From NCBI RefSeq assembly GCF_954871325.1, contig NC_088778.1, positions 33,120,730 through 33,184,729 on the forward strand: 64,000 bases of DNA. The letters run 5' to 3'. The stretch's first letter is position 1. Each line of letters begins with the position of its first letter. This DNA is from Gordionus sp. m RMFG-2023. Lineage: Eukaryota; Nematomorpha; Gordioida; Chordodea; Parachordodidae. Under the pieces are notes generated by a model, which was not told where the DNA came from, made no database searches, and was given only the letters and a program-made list of their open reading frames with translations. A program made the position numbers and the translations under genes. This document shows positions 47,001 through 62,530 of this stretch, piece after piece.

Positions 47001-50000
47001 CATCTTGGGTATCGCTTTGCTGATATTGGCTCACAACGGCTCGATTGCGTCATTTGTTTACAAAAATTAAATTTTTTTTTTAAAAAAAAACATGAAAAAT
47101 AAAAAAACTGTTTAGAAGAGTTATTACGAGATATTTTTCATGAATCATGATACAGATACATCGTCTAAAATCGATTTTACTCAAAATACATTTGTGAAAA
47201 TGTATATTTTTATACAGATTCGATTTATTAAATATATATGTTAGCTATTAATTTTTTTTTATTAAACTGATATCACCTCCACCTAAAATAATATAATTAA
47301 AATAATGATTTCTAGATTTTATTAAATTTCAATATACAAAATATGTAATGTAAAATGAATTGTAAATAATAGTTAAATTTTAATAAACAAAACAATCTTA
47401 ATTTATTTTATTTTATTCATTTAAGGCACCTTCGTTTATTTGTAAAATTTTTAACCACATTAAACCACCCGGGGCACTTGACGGGGCAGGTTGGTCGTTA
47501 TATTTAACGAAAAACAACTTTATTGGGTATAATCATCAAATATAAATATATTAAAATCAAGTTTATTCAAAATCATTCAAAATTTCGATGAGTGTCAAAA
47601 CTTATATCAATATTTATATCATCTAAGGGATGCCCATAAAAAGAATCTAATATTAGAATTATTTGATTTCAGGAATTTTTCTAGAAATATTGATCCAAAA
47701 ATTTATGATACATATATTTTTTTTATACATTTATCTAGTATAAAATTTACCGTTCCATGATCCCGTTTGCATTAAATAAAATTTGCCTTGTAAATGAAAT
47801 AAACTCGGACATATAATTAAATGAATTAATTAAAATGTATCCGAAAAGTATCTCTATACCGATACCACATTTTTGTATCTATAGACAACTTTAATAACTC
47901 TTCTGCTTTAGCATTTAAATTTTTATGTTTGACATTTATCTTTTAAAAATTAAACTTATTTTTCGTGACAAATTATAAAGAAATTTTTAAATATTTTTTT
48001 TAATCATCTATCCAATTCCAGTTTTTTTTTCTCTTGTGCAATAAAAGTACGAGTCTGGATTCATTTTAATCTATTTTCCTAGGTAAAGTTTTAAATTATT
48101 TTTTTCTTAGTATAAAAATTAAATTTGCTTCTAACGTAACAAAAGTTTGAGAGTATGGGGGTATCCATTTAATGTTTTCCTCCATGGGAAATTTTTTAGT
48201 GCGGTGCTGATATTTTTTGTCGATATTAACATGAACTGTATTATAAAAATATGTATATCTTAGAAAATAGCACTAGATTGGCAGCTAGTTTTTTTTATGC
48301 ATACTTGATTGTTATAAATTGGCCGATCAAGAATTTGTTTCTGGATCGGATCGGCAAGAAAATTGTTAAGAACCGATCCACAACATTGGCCTCATTTCAT
48401 TTGATGTGAATGCTGACCATTTCTTTTTTCGCTAAATTCCTTTTTAAAGTTTTATTGACATTCCAAGATGGTTATGTGCATTAAACATTTACTGCTTATC
48501 TTGTGGCGATTCCGAGTAGCGTCCATTTATAACTTGTTTCATCTTAAATGGCACAAGCCCTTAATAAATTTACCTGACTTTTGATTGACAACAAATCATT
48601 TTTTGAATTCGGTTAAAAAATATTAATTTAAAACAAAACAAGTTACATCTGCAAATATTTATGGTTAGAATATTGAGTTGGCCGTTTTTAAAAAATCGAC
48701 TCAAAACGAGCCGTTTAACATCACTAACCTCAATATCCTCATTCAAATCTTTATCACTATTCAACTATCCGTCTTCTTCTTATAGAAAATATATTTTTAA
48801 AAAAACGTCCATAAATGTCAATTACAAATCAATTTAAAAAAAAAAATTTTTTTTTCTATAAATCCAGGCTCACGGTATTCCTAGACCGTTGCCCTTGTTA
48901 GTCGAATGGGATTCGTGGATGGAGAAATTCGAAAGGTACGTCCATCAAAGCTACAACATGCTATTAAACCTCGATAAACACACGTAATAAATCCAAATAA
49001 GAAATTAGTATTTTTTTTAAATATATATATGTGTATAATGCGTCATCAAAATAGATAATACCCGAAATCGCGGGTACGGAGGCCCGCCCCTGACCGGATC
49101 GGAAAATTAAAGAGATTGACAAACCCGAACCGGGCCCTATAAATGAGTAACCCTCGCAGATTCCCTAACTTTGATTTTTTTTTGTGTGTTAAGAAATGTA
49201 ATGAAAAACGGGAGAATGGGAAAAATTTTTAATTTAATGAGAGTTGGATGGCTGAATTGTTTTAAAAAGATACCATACCCTGGATATTTGATTTAACCTT
49301 TTAAAATACCAAATGCTATAGATACTGTATGATTCGGAATCTCTTTATTTTAAATCCTTTACCGAGAGGGCGATTTAAAAAAATTTTTAAAATCCTGTCT
49401 AACCGGAAATGTATTCTGGCATGTGTAGAGTATTTACCCTATAAATTTCAGCCAATTTTAGCCATAGACATTTTAGTATTTTCTATAAATTAGAAGTAGT
49501 CTTAAAGTTCATAGCAAAATTGGCTGAAATTTATAGGTGTAAATACTCTAACACATGCCAGAATACATTCCCGGTTAAATTGGATTTTAAAATTTTTTAA
49601 ATCGCTCTCGGTGAAGGATTTAAAATCAAGAGATTCCGAATCCCCACACGACATATATATATATTGTGTCGTTCATAGAATTTATTATAAAATCTCCCAC
49701 ATTTAAAATTATTCCAGTAAGACGGAAAATGAGGAACGCTTAGCATGTCTTAGTCGAATTCCTCAACCATTAGAGGGGCGATATATATATATGTGTCGTC
49801 GTGGGATTCGGAAATCGTGGGGATTCGGAATCTCTTGATTTTAAATCCTTTACCGAGAGCGATTTAAAAATTTTTAAAGTTCGATTTAACCGGAAATGTA
49901 TTCTAGCATGGGTAGAGTACCCAAACTGTAAATTTCAAACAATTTTGCCATGAGCTTTAGGACTACTTCCAATTTATATGAATTTTTCATATAAATTAAA

Positions 50001-52997
50001 AAATACTAAAATGTCTATCGCTAAAATTGGCTGAAATTTATAGGACAAATACTCTACACATGCTGGAATACAATTCCTGTAAAATCAGATTTTTAAAATC
50101 CGAAAATCGCCCTTAGTAAATGATCTAAAATTGAGAGATTCCGAATCCCCACGGATTCCGAAACCCCATACGACATATATATATATATTAGAAAGAAAGA
50201 AAGAAAAAATTATGGGAAAAGAATAGGGAATAAATAAATATCAAAAAAAAAATGAATAATTTTTATATACCTTAGATTTAGGCATGGATTGAGATGGTCT
50301 ATTGGACCTGTATTAGACACCATTCTAGCTAACATGAGGAGCGCACTCACCTGCTCTGGGTAAAAAAAAAAATCTTTAATATATTTATCTTCCTTAAAAT
50401 TTTAATATATTTTAGAGAATATGTAATCACTCATTTGTAAGTTTCTCCGTCTAATCCCTTTTCTCCAGAGATCCTTAGCATCGCCCTTCACCACTTTTTA
50501 CAAATTGCCAAGTTTTTTTCATCAGCAGATTGTCTTTTTTTTCGTCACTCAAGTCTTTTTACGAACCCAAAACCGCGTACATATATTGGACACGGGACAC
50601 GGTTCAAAACGACACCGTTGTTACGTGCGTCAGAAGACCAGCTCTAGCATAATAATTATTGTATCTTTTTTTTTTGGTAATCGGTTGTATCGGATAAAAA
50701 AAAATCACTTCCATATCCCTACCCCCCTTTCTATTTAAAGCATTTTATACTCTGTTCGCACTATTTTTTTTTATCCGTCTATGCTAGAGTAATCGGCGTA
50801 CGAGAGGTTTTGCTGGGAGTCTTTTGCCCACTCATCTCTCTAGCCACCACCTGCATTTACTATGATAAATAAGTGACGGAGTGTCAAATTCAATTTATTT
50901 ATTTTAAAAACTATAGATCTTTGGATACCTTAACTGTCGTCACCTCTTATTTGTTACAACTCTTAACATATTTTTGTTTTCCAACTCTGCAGCCAGGCAT
51001 TTTCCCTAACCTTTCGCTCAATTAACATCGACATAATTATTCCATTTCCATTCGTTTTTTATTCAGGTGCGACGTTCAACCTCCACGAATTTCTTGATTC
51101 CTTTACTATATATAGATCATAATTCCTTCCTCATTTTTAAAACATTTGACCTATTATATCCCGTCGCTTTCAGATACCCCGATCACATGTTTAACCGTCC
51201 GGCTCATGATTTTTGAATTTTCTTTTACTGGCCATCATTTACTTAAAAATTTAAACTGACGCCCGTTATTTAAATTTGATTGGTTCATTTGGCTCTTTCT
51301 ATATTTTAAGTGTAATTATTTTACTCGCACTTTTTACCTAACCCTCTTTTTGCATTTTCACGCCTATTTTCTTGGCACTTCACCGATAGCTCCTTGCCAA
51401 ACTTTCCATCATATATACATGTTCTTCGTCGTGAACTTTGTATACAAAATTCTCTTCGCTACACCCAACACCCGACCACCACGTTCTTTAGCCCCAAGTG
51501 GCCTTTTTCTCCCAACCAAAAATATTTTCTTACCTTCCGCCAGGCTTTCTTCATAGATTCCCATTTGTCATTCATTCACATCAGGTGCATGGGAAACCTC
51601 CGTCATCATTCTTGCGGCCTTAGAAACTGGCCTGGATTGGGATTTTCGGCAAAATTTGAATTCCCAGCTCTGGATGGGTTCACAAGGAATTCGGAGAAAA
51701 TTACGAATTAGAAAGAAAAAAAAAATTATATTTTTTATTCTTTAATTTATTTAAAACATGCAAAAAAAAAAGGTTCTACAAAATGGAACTATACGCTATT
51801 CACGATTCCACGCTAAATCCACTTTTAATGGTGTTGGGAAATTTTAGATCTTGGGTTCCCTTCGCGGCAGATTTGATCTTCGAAGTTTATCGGGACACTA
51901 AAAGTCATGAGTGGGTTCGGATTTTATATTTGGGAAAGGTTATAACTACAATTTTCGTGACTCATTTTTTTTAACGGGATTTAGCGGTTAATATTATTTT
52001 TTTGAATACCCTTTTTTACCTTCTTCTCGGATTGAAAATGGACGAGGCATATAAAACGGGTAATGATATATTGCGTTGTTGGTCATCATATAGCACCTTA
52101 CTAAACAACGACTAAATTTTTTTTTTGAACGCTTATATAAGATACGTTTTTATTTTTAATATATATTAACGGATGCGTTAGCACCCTATATTCTTATATA
52201 TCGTACCCTATAACCTAGCCTAGTGGGTTCAAGAAAAACAAAAACTTAGTCATCAGCTGGATTCCACCTTACATCTAAAACAAAACACATTCATAAAATA
52301 TTTGACAACGCCGACCGCTATGCACTACGCTACCCATTATAAAACACAATATCACATTGTACCCAATGACATATAATAATAGCCTAGACTGACGATGCGT
52401 TCAATAAAAGTGTACGTCAACTGAAAAACAGCTGGGGACGCCATTTTGATTACCCATATCATTATTAAAAAATTTTAAACGAGAGGCCAATTTTATTTCT
52501 ATGTCTGACGCAAAACTTTATTAAGGAGTTGCCCGATCATCGAGATAGTAAGGAAGCAAAGTTATCAATTAATTTAATAGTTAGTTTTTAATAATGAGAA
52601 TAATTACTATATGGGATACCAAAATGGCGGGTCCAGCTAATTTGCATTCAACGACGGTTTCAAATGCATTATTATGATTGGCGGCGTCAGTCTAGGTATT
52701 ATTATAATGTCATTGATTGTACCATAAAGGTTTGGTTACATAAGAAAAGATATATAAAAACTTTAACATTTATATATATTTTATTTTAACCTTTTTTAGC
52801 CCCTAATTTTGCCTGGAGCTGAAAATGAAATTTGTTCTATGGCTCACTTCATCAACGTAACTGGTAGGATGGCGGCGCCTTTTGAAACATTTTGTTCCGA
52901 AAAGCATGGTACAAAAATGATAACTTTTTACTTGTGCCAGCATTTTTATTCCCTCGAGCCTTCCATCACACCCTGCTTAAAAATGGCTCACTATTAA
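41090..52997 (+). CDS. lysophosphatidic acid / acid phosphatase, ACP6-like
   Basis: A histidine acid phosphatase (branch 2) of the ACP6 type, which in animals hydrolyses lysophosphatidic acid in mitochondria. Ten exons: 41090-41440, 41485-41619, 41663-41793, 43374-43465, 45024-45188, 46639-46700, 48868-48983, 50276-50359, 51773-51938, 52800-52997. All nine GT-AG joins keep frame, giving 499 residues (human ACP6 has 428). A hydrophobic segment at about 7-27 may be an anchor or targeting signal. The catalytic motif RHGARTP is at 101-107 with nucleophile His102. GHEQIYELG, then ARCTN (Arg208, the second substrate Arg) and LYAIHDST with His389/Asp390 follow in the family order. The C-terminus aligns as ICSMAHF...FCSEKHG. 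Introns are 44, 43, then 0.86-2.2 kb filled with mobile elements. All catalytic residues present. Confidence 0.94.
42400..43215. mobile_element. fold-back element cluster in ACP6 intron 3
   Basis: Repeated inverted arms with ACGCGCC, GAAGCTTAA and the complement TTAAGCTTCTTT...GGGGACGCGTAG appear at about 42410, 42565, 42800 and 43190, suggesting one or two palindromic elements. A different element has inserted at 42973-43180. Confidence 0.6.
42973..43180. mobile_element. 208-bp palindromic MITE (TAGGCTGTGTCCAAA ends)
   Basis: TAGGCTGTGTCCAAA at the left is inverted as TTTTGGACACAGCCTA at the right, and the arms pair further inward (TTAATGGAAAATTAAAAT with ATTTTAATTTTCCATTAA). Comparison with neighbouring copies of the target sequence (AGCTTCTTTATAGGGG) fits a TA target duplication, as Tc1/mariner elements make. 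Confidence 0.8.
43690..44690. other. less A+T-rich 1-kb island in ACP6 intron 4
   Basis: Base composition differs clearly from the surroundings. On the minus strand at about 44340-44690 a stretch reading DKGESVVEFLAYI weakly recalls a retroelement gag; if so it is a short broken fossil. No ends are seen. The part at 43690-44200 is unexplained. Confidence 0.35.
45794..46500. repeat. three-copy tandem repeat in ACP6 intron 5
   Basis: Units at 45794-46012, 46013-46269 and 46270-46500 (219-257 bp). Each contains TCAACTCTC, a ACAGCTGATTTATAAT core, ACGTGACCTGTCAGATTTGA, AAACCCTGACCCATTTCTCT and AAGCCACATCTCT. Differences are small and mostly in homopolymer length. It may sit in a larger element, since GGGTTCC/GAACCCTG-type ends lie near 45260 and 46575. 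Confidence 0.9.
48666..48727. mobile_element. family A MITE, right half only
   Basis: Matches the right arm: AATATTGAGTTGGCCGTTTT to CGAGCCGTTTAACATCACT. The left arm is missing. In ACP6 intron 6. Confidence 0.75.
49331..49650. mobile_element. fold-back MITE in ACP6 intron 7, copy 1
   Basis: Arms ATTCGGAATCTCTTTATTTT, TTTACCGAGAG, AACCGGAAATGTATTCTGGC and their complements pair across the element around a centre near 49490. Confidence 0.85.
49797..50172. mobile_element. fold-back MITE in ACP6 intron 7, copy 2
   Basis: Same family as 49331-49650, slightly longer: GTGGGGATTCGGAATCTCTT on the left and its complement AAGAGATTCCGAATCCCCAC (with differences) on the right. ATAT runs flank both copies, possibly part of the target preference. 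Confidence 0.85.
52364..52715. mobile_element. inverted-repeat element in ACP6 intron 9
   Basis: CAATGACATATAATAATAG at the left and, inverted, CAATGACATTATAATAATA at the right, each followed by CCTAGACTGACG. About 350 bp, non-coding. Confidence 0.8.
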
Positions 52998-53914
52998 TTT
53001 TTCTATAGCTGATATGTTGTTATATAGACCACCTCACATTGAAACACATTTTTTTTAAGACTCAGTTTGAAACCCCAGAAAATGATTAACCAAAACCGGA
53101 CCCTTAAAAGAGGTGTTAAAATCTGGGCGAACCGATTCGCGTTTCGTCGGGTCATAAAGATCCAGGGATTTCAATTCGAATAAAATTAAATTTTAAAAAA
53201 AAATACGAATAATTATTCGTATTCGATTCTTCTAAACGTATCGAATAATTATTCGTAATTATGCCAATCGAATATAATAAATAGACAAATCGAATACGGG
53301 TAATTCGTTATTCTATTTGCATTTGATTGGCTGCTTGTTAAAAAATGAAGACTACTATTGCGCAGTTTATCTTTTTTTAAAAGTGCCAAAATATACTATA
53401 CAATTACAATGATTATTTTTTTCTCTATTAGGTCCTGTCCCGGAAATCAAATTCAAGCAGAGCTCCTTCATCGGAATATAAATTTTTATTTCACAAAAAA
53501 ATTGCCTTTCAAAATAAAAATTAGTTGCAATTTTATAACCAATAGAACGAAAAAAAATAAAATAAATACTCTTTCTACAAAAAAATAGTAGATGATCAAG
53601 CACCCTAATCGTATTATATTAAAAATCACAAAATATGTATCCCGATACCAAAAAAAATAATTACATTTTTACAATTTAATCCCCTTTTTTTTAACAAAAA
53701 AAAATTATTACATTTGTCATTGCTATAAATATGCCGAATTATTTATATTGCCTTATTATGAGGGGCGATTTTTTTTTCACCCAATATTTATATTTTTTTC
53801 TTTTAGCAAACCTTTTTTTTAAAAAAAATAATAAATTATATTTTTTCATATAGAGCAATTATATTATATTATGGGAAACCGTATTTATCGACAATTCATA
53901 AAGAAAACTATACC
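52998..53914. other. stretch downstream of ACP6-like gene
   Basis: Contains a short TTATTCGA-type fragment at 53190-53340 related to 17083-18170. The two overlapping frames at 53358-53603 on opposite strands have no family resemblance and are probably chance. Confidence 0.4.
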
Positions 53915-54098
53915 TAGTGTTGTTAAATCACCTGACTTTGACCAATTCTAAAATGATTCTGTCAAGTTTTTATCCTAAAGATTTAGTTCCAATAGTTAAG
54001 CTTAGGTTTCAACTTAGAGGTTTCAGCCTAATTTTTAGGCTAAAAACTTGGCTAAGCTTTATTGGAATTGGCTAAAGTTATGCGACATAACAACAGTA
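53915..54098. mobile_element. family B element with exact target duplication
   Basis: The left end is TAGTGTTGTTAAATCACCTG and the inverted right end is ...CATAACAACAGTA. ACTATACC flanks both sides exactly (53907-53914 and 54099-54106). The arms carry GACTTTGACCAATTCTAA and the complement TTGGAATTGGCTAAAGTT. 184 bp. Confidence 0.92.
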
Positions 54099-54106
54099 AC
54101 TATACC

Positions 54107-54876
54107 TCATTATTACTTGTTTTTATGTTTCTAATAAAATTTTTTAGTCAATATTTGTTTATGATGTTAATACCTTGTTTTATGTCTACGGTGCCCGTGT
54201 GTTTTTATGATGACTTTTAAAATAAATGCATTGTAATATTTATTCATAATCGATGTTTCAGGTAGTTTTATAAACAAAAAAGAATAATTATATTTTAATA
54301 ATTTAGCGATTTAAAGGAAAGATTTTTGAGCGGTTAGATGGGTTATAGCTAAGCTAATCCCCATTTTTTTTTATATTTCTATAAAAATCTAAAACATGCC
54401 TATAATCATAAAATTTGCTTGAGGAATATTTTATTTTAGAGATTTGGGAGTATTAAAATATAGGTTCCATTTTTCTAACTCGAACTAACAAAACTGCTCA
54501 GCCGATTTTTTTTAGCCGACAAGGTTAAACCCGATATTTTGGCTTAAATCAATTAGAGCCTCGAGATTAGGCCAAAAAAATTGGCTTCTTCCGGAAAAAC
54601 GTCAAAATATCTACGATTTAATATGGAACAAAAAAAATGTTAAATTTGGGTAAAATCTAGCGTTAAAATATGAGCTCCAAGGGTAAAATAAATTATCGTA
54701 CCTCGATCATGAGTGAGTCAGTAAAAACCGACCCAGACCCGATTAGCAGACTCATAATTCTGACCTGGGTTGAATATCGTAAAAATCTTTTAAAGTTTTG
54801 CTGAATATTCTCAATTCATTCCAAAGCCCAGGAACTTTCGACAAAAATTATGCCAAAATTCTTGGATGCCCTGGGA
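54107..54876. other. stretch without recognised gene
   Basis: A+T-rich; nothing recognised. Confidence 0.4.
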
Positions 54877-55039
54877 TAATGTTAAACGACCAACCCAATA
54901 TTCTAACCATAAATATTACGCAAGACTAGAGATTTTGCTCATAAATGTAAGAAAGGTTTGGACATCTATTAACCAAATCCTGAGATTTGAATAACGTTTC
55001 TTTGGTTAAAATATTGGGTTAGCCGTTTAACAACACTTA
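54877..55039. mobile_element. family A fold-back MITE
   Basis: TAATGTTAAACGACC at the left, GCCGTTTAACAACACTTA at the right, inverted. Flanks CCCTGGGA and CCCCGGGA match at 7 of 8. Confidence 0.85.
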
Positions 55040-55187
55040 CCCCGGGATAAATTAACATTTTATTATGTTAATTTTTATATAGCATATTCCTGATTATTAT
55101 AATTATTTGTCAAATTTTAGTTTTTAATTGCAAATTAAAAAAATATGAACAAATTGCTGGATCCCCTAATGAGACCCAATTTGAGGC

Positions 55188-55380
55188 TAATGTTAAACGG
55201 CTAACTCAATATTTTATCCAGAATAATATTACGCAAGCCTGAAGATTTTGCTTGTAGAAGGAACAAAGGTTCTGACATCTATTGGCGAAATCTCATTGCT
55301 TAGGCAATATTTTTCTGGCTAAAATATTGAGTTAGCCTATTTATAAAAATAGGCTCAAAACGAGACGTTTAACAACACGA
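55188..55380. mobile_element. family A fold-back MITE
   Basis: TGTTAAACGGCTAACTCAAT at the left and ACGTTTAACAACAC at the right are inverted arms. GAGGCTAA is repeated exactly at 55183-55190 and 55379-55386, so the true ends may lie two or three bases inside the stated limits. Confidence 0.85.
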
Positions 55381-55386
55381 GGCTAA

Positions 55387-56628
55387 GGTTACTATTTCAA
55401 ATGTAACAAACAATATTTCTTATCAATATCAAAATCCCAATACTTCGTATATATCAAAAATCTCAAAACTGAATATTTCTTTATTTTTTCATCTCACGTG
55501 GTTTAAGTTAAAAAAAAAAGAAAGAAAAAATTTTTAAACAAAATATATCCTTCCCGAAAAAATATATTGAAAAACGTCCATAAATGTCAATTATAAATGG
55601 ACAGATACAACAGTTACGATATTTTGTTGGAACATTTGGATATTAAGAACCGATGTTACTTCTCACGCGATTAATTTTATTCTCGTTTATTTAATTTAAA
55701 TAAAAGATGTTTCAAAAATTGATATATTATTATAAAAAATAAGATTTTATGATATAAAAAGTTTCAAAAATAAATATAAAGGTAAAAAAAAATGTTTCAT
55801 GTGTGCAAAAAAAATGTGAAAGATGGCCAACAAAAATACATATTTTTCCATTTTTTTAAAAAGTGATTTTTTTTTTTACAATTTTTATATGTAACAGAGA
55901 AAAAAAATATTAAAAAAATTTACATAATTTTGGAATAAGTTATATATTTTCGCAAATCAATATCGAAATATGTAAAATGCCAATCAAATAAATAAGTATT
56001 AGGCTGAATTAATAGTTGCATCTGCCAAAGCGATTTAACATGGGAGTGTGATTTTTAAAATCTTATAGTGAGATTAATTAATTCTCAGATTTATTATCGT
56101 GAAATAGAATTAAAGATAAAATTAATACTCATATAACAAAAAAGGAATTGATCAGCTGTAAATGCAGTCTGTTATGATTTGTGGGAAATTTTGTTACACT
56201 AATTACGAAAAGAATTTAATGACAGCTCAAATAAACTTTTATTTTACCCTACGCCCAAAATTAATATAATTTTTGTGACAAATGTACTAAAAAAAATAAA
56301 ATACAGCTGTCCCATTTTGATTGGCAATTTACATCTGAATATGTTATTTACATACGAAAAAATGTAAATTAGGAGATGATTGGAAGCTAAAAATTTATGA
56401 GAGGACCAATTATTTATATTTTTAATATGGGATAAAAACTTAAAGCACATTGCAATATAATATTTTCATTTTCACGATTGGGGAAAAGATTATTGGCATA
56501 AAGGCGAAGAATTTACGAAAAAAAATCTTGTGCTTATAAAAGGATCGCGGGGCACATAACTCTTGGGTATTATTTGCTAATACCATCTAAAGAAAGTAAT
56601 TCACAGTTACAATGAGTGAAGTATCGAA
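55387..56628. other. stretch downstream of the PAK gene
   Basis: A+T-rich. The part nearest 56628 should be the 3' untranslated region of the minus-strand kinase gene. No other gene seen. Confidence 0.4.
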
Positions 56629-59852
<3,224 letters not shown>

Positions 59853-60249
59853 CTATGGGAATATATATATTTTTAAATCACATTTTTAGAATAAATTTCA
59901 ATAAAAAAAAATAGTCTCCAAATGACGTTTAGGTCACAGATAGGCATTTCCTATCTAGTTCGTTTTCAGTTCTTAGAACTTTAAACCTCGTTAAAAATTG
60001 TCGTAATTGTCTGTGTAAAAAATTTCGTCTAACAACAATATTTATGATAGAGACATTTATAAAAAAAATTCAGCCATATCAAAACTATAAAACTTATTAG
60101 AAGATTTTTTTTTCTCGATAATCCTTCCAATCTTTACTTATTCTCTTCATTTTTTTTGTATAAAATAGTTATTTTCTTTGCAATCATTTCTTTCATTCAT
60201 TTTACATATCAGAGTGTAGAAAATGGGTTATCGCGAATAGATTTTATAG
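59853..60249. other. upstream of the first visible PAK exon
   Basis: Presumably intron; its 3' splice site is CATAG at the edge of the exon. No CRIB-coding exon is seen here. Confidence 0.45.
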
Positions 60250-60453
60250 TAGGGTACCGATATTTTTTATCGGATCGGGTCGGGCCGATATTTCACCCAT
60301 TTTCAAATATCGGATATTGGCCAATATTATAAAATTATCCGATCCGATATATATAGGCGTCTTTAATAAAAAAATAAAATGTTATAAAAAAGTTATATCT
60401 AAAATCATTTATTTTTATAAATAAAATAGAAATCCATTTTTATATATATTTTT

Positions 60454-62530
60454 CAGAGTTGTTAAAGTATCTAGATATAAAAATGTGGTATCTGTATATA
60501 GATAGATTTTTGATTAAAGTATCTGTATCTAGATTTTATCTTAGAGGTATCTGTATCTGTTTTTAGATACTTTTTAAGATACATTTTGATATACTTCTAT
60601 TTAACACTTTTTTATATTATAAATAAAAATACTTGAATGTAAAATTTATTTTATTTCATATGAGCATATAACTTAATATTAATATATATTAAAAAATTAT
60701 ATATATAGGTAAAATATTAAAACTTATTTATAAAAAAGAATATATAAATATTAATTAAATACTATGTCCGAGTTATCAAAACAAGCAAATTCTGATATTA
60801 CCATCCATTTACCATTTTTAATTGCAATGGAATTGGTATGTTATTTTATTCTATTATATTAATTTTTAAGATTAATATTGATGACAAAAATGATGACATT
60901 CTTCCATGGCCAATTTATAGACCATATTTTAAAATAATATCTCAAAATTAAGAAAACAAATATCTGTTAGTAAAATGTTTGCCATGTCTATCAAAAAATA
61001 TGCAAATTTCAGTTAGCATTACCTAAACTTGCAACATTGTAAAACATTTAAGGGTATAGATACTAAATAAATGTTTACAATTTTAAATTTTAAGAGAAAA
61101 CATCAAACACTCTTAATCCAAATAAAAAAGGGGAAGGAGAAAAAATCTATTAAATAAAATATTGGACTAGGCTCATCGTCCATTGATTTTTTTTCCAAGA
61201 GACCTCAGACTTTAACCCAAACCACTTTAGATGATTTTATAACTGATTTTATTATAGATAGCAATCAGCCATTTTCAATTGTTGAAAATCCTTCATTTAT
61301 AAAAATGATCAAAACATTAGCTCCACAAAAAAATATAATTTGCCGACAGACAGTGGTTGCTAGAATCTCCCAAAGATAGAAGAATGAAAAGAAAGAAATC
61401 ATTAAAAGTCTAATAGAACCATCGTTAATATGTACAACAGCAGATTGTTGGAGTGCCTATCGCCGGTATAGCTAACATTTAAATTTGTATAATAATTTAG
61501 TTACATACATATTATTTGAGCAGTTTTAAGAAATGTTAATTTTTAGTTCATACATAGGAGTCACTGCACACTATATAGATTCAACAAGTTTGGAAAGAAA
61601 AAATGTAGCGTTGGCTTGTAAAAGAATGACTGGTAGTCATACATATGATAAAATAGCAAAAAATTTACAAGATATAGCAAAGGATTATTGCATACAAAAT
61701 AAAATCTCAAAGACCTTTACTGATAATGCCAAAAACTTTATTAAGTCTTTTAGGTTATTACTTATTTATGATAGAGTTTTCAAGCCAATTGAAAATATTA
61801 GTGAATCCATTGATGATCTGGAAGATGAAGAAACAGTTGCACCAATATCAATATCAGATCTTTATACTACTGCTCAGGATATTGGAATATCAGAATCATA
61901 AACCTGTGAAAAAAACCAATAATTTAATATCCGATTTTTTTCAGTATCCCACAATAGGAGATATGATTGTTAATGTTTTAAATTCTGATAATCAACAAAT
62001 TTTAAATAGTTTTTTCAAAAATGAAGGCCGAGATTTTAGCATTTTTAAACAATATCCTGATATAAAAATGTTATTCATTAAATATAACACCACAATCCCT
62101 TCCAGCGCCCCTGTTGAAAGACTTTTTAGTATAGCTAAAAATGTCTGCACAAATAAACGAGGATGTCTTAATGACCAAAATTTTGAAAATATCTTGTTAC
62201 TGAAATCTAATAATAATTTATAATTATTTAATCATATATTATAATTAATATCTAAAAATCATTATTTTAGTTATATATTTTGATAAATGTGATATCGAGT
62301 CAATAAATTTTTAAGATCATTTCATGAATTTTCATATTAGAATCCTAATTTAAGTTTATTCAAACTTTATCTAAGAGTATAATAAAAAATGTATCTCTAC
62401 CTAGATACATTTAAATTGTATCCGTATCAAGATAATTTTTTAGAAGCTGTATCTGTATCTAGATAAATTAAATTTTTAGACGATGTATCTGCATCTAGAT
62501 CCATTTAAAAGGTATCTTTTAACAACTCTG
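60454..62530 (+). mobile_element. hAT transposon nested in the element at 60250
   Basis: The left end CAGAGTTGTTAAAGTATCT and the right end AGGTATCTTTTAACAACTCTG are inverted. The duplication ATATTTTT is exact on both sides (60446-60453 and 62531-62538). Subterminal regions have repeated GTATCTGTATCTAGAT. A broken transposase lies within. Short derivatives occur at 63336-63482 and 12836-12960. Confidence 0.93.
61172..62223 (+). pseudogene. hAT transposase (ZBED type), broken
   Basis: Pieces in order: TTLDDFITDFIID and FSIVENPSFIKMI; then CTTADCWSAYRR (first catalytic Asp region); then SSYIGVTAHYIDSTSLERKN, ALACKRMTGSHTYDKIA and TFTDNAKNFIKSFR (second Asp); then, after an internal deletion, NTTIPSSAPVERLFSIAKNV (third acidic residue, dimerisation domain) to the stop at 62223. 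Stops and frame changes separate the blocks near 61380, 61470-61530 and 61760-61900. The protein cannot be made whole, although the two longest open pieces reach 123 and 166 codons. Confidence 0.88.

Noticed and set aside
50505-51711. Several overlapping plus-strand frames
   Set aside because: They fall in ACP6-like intron 8, overlap each other in different frames and show no homology.
53358-53603. Two frames of 76 and 78 codons on opposite strands
   Set aside because: Near-identical extents on both strands in A/T-rich sequence; no motif.
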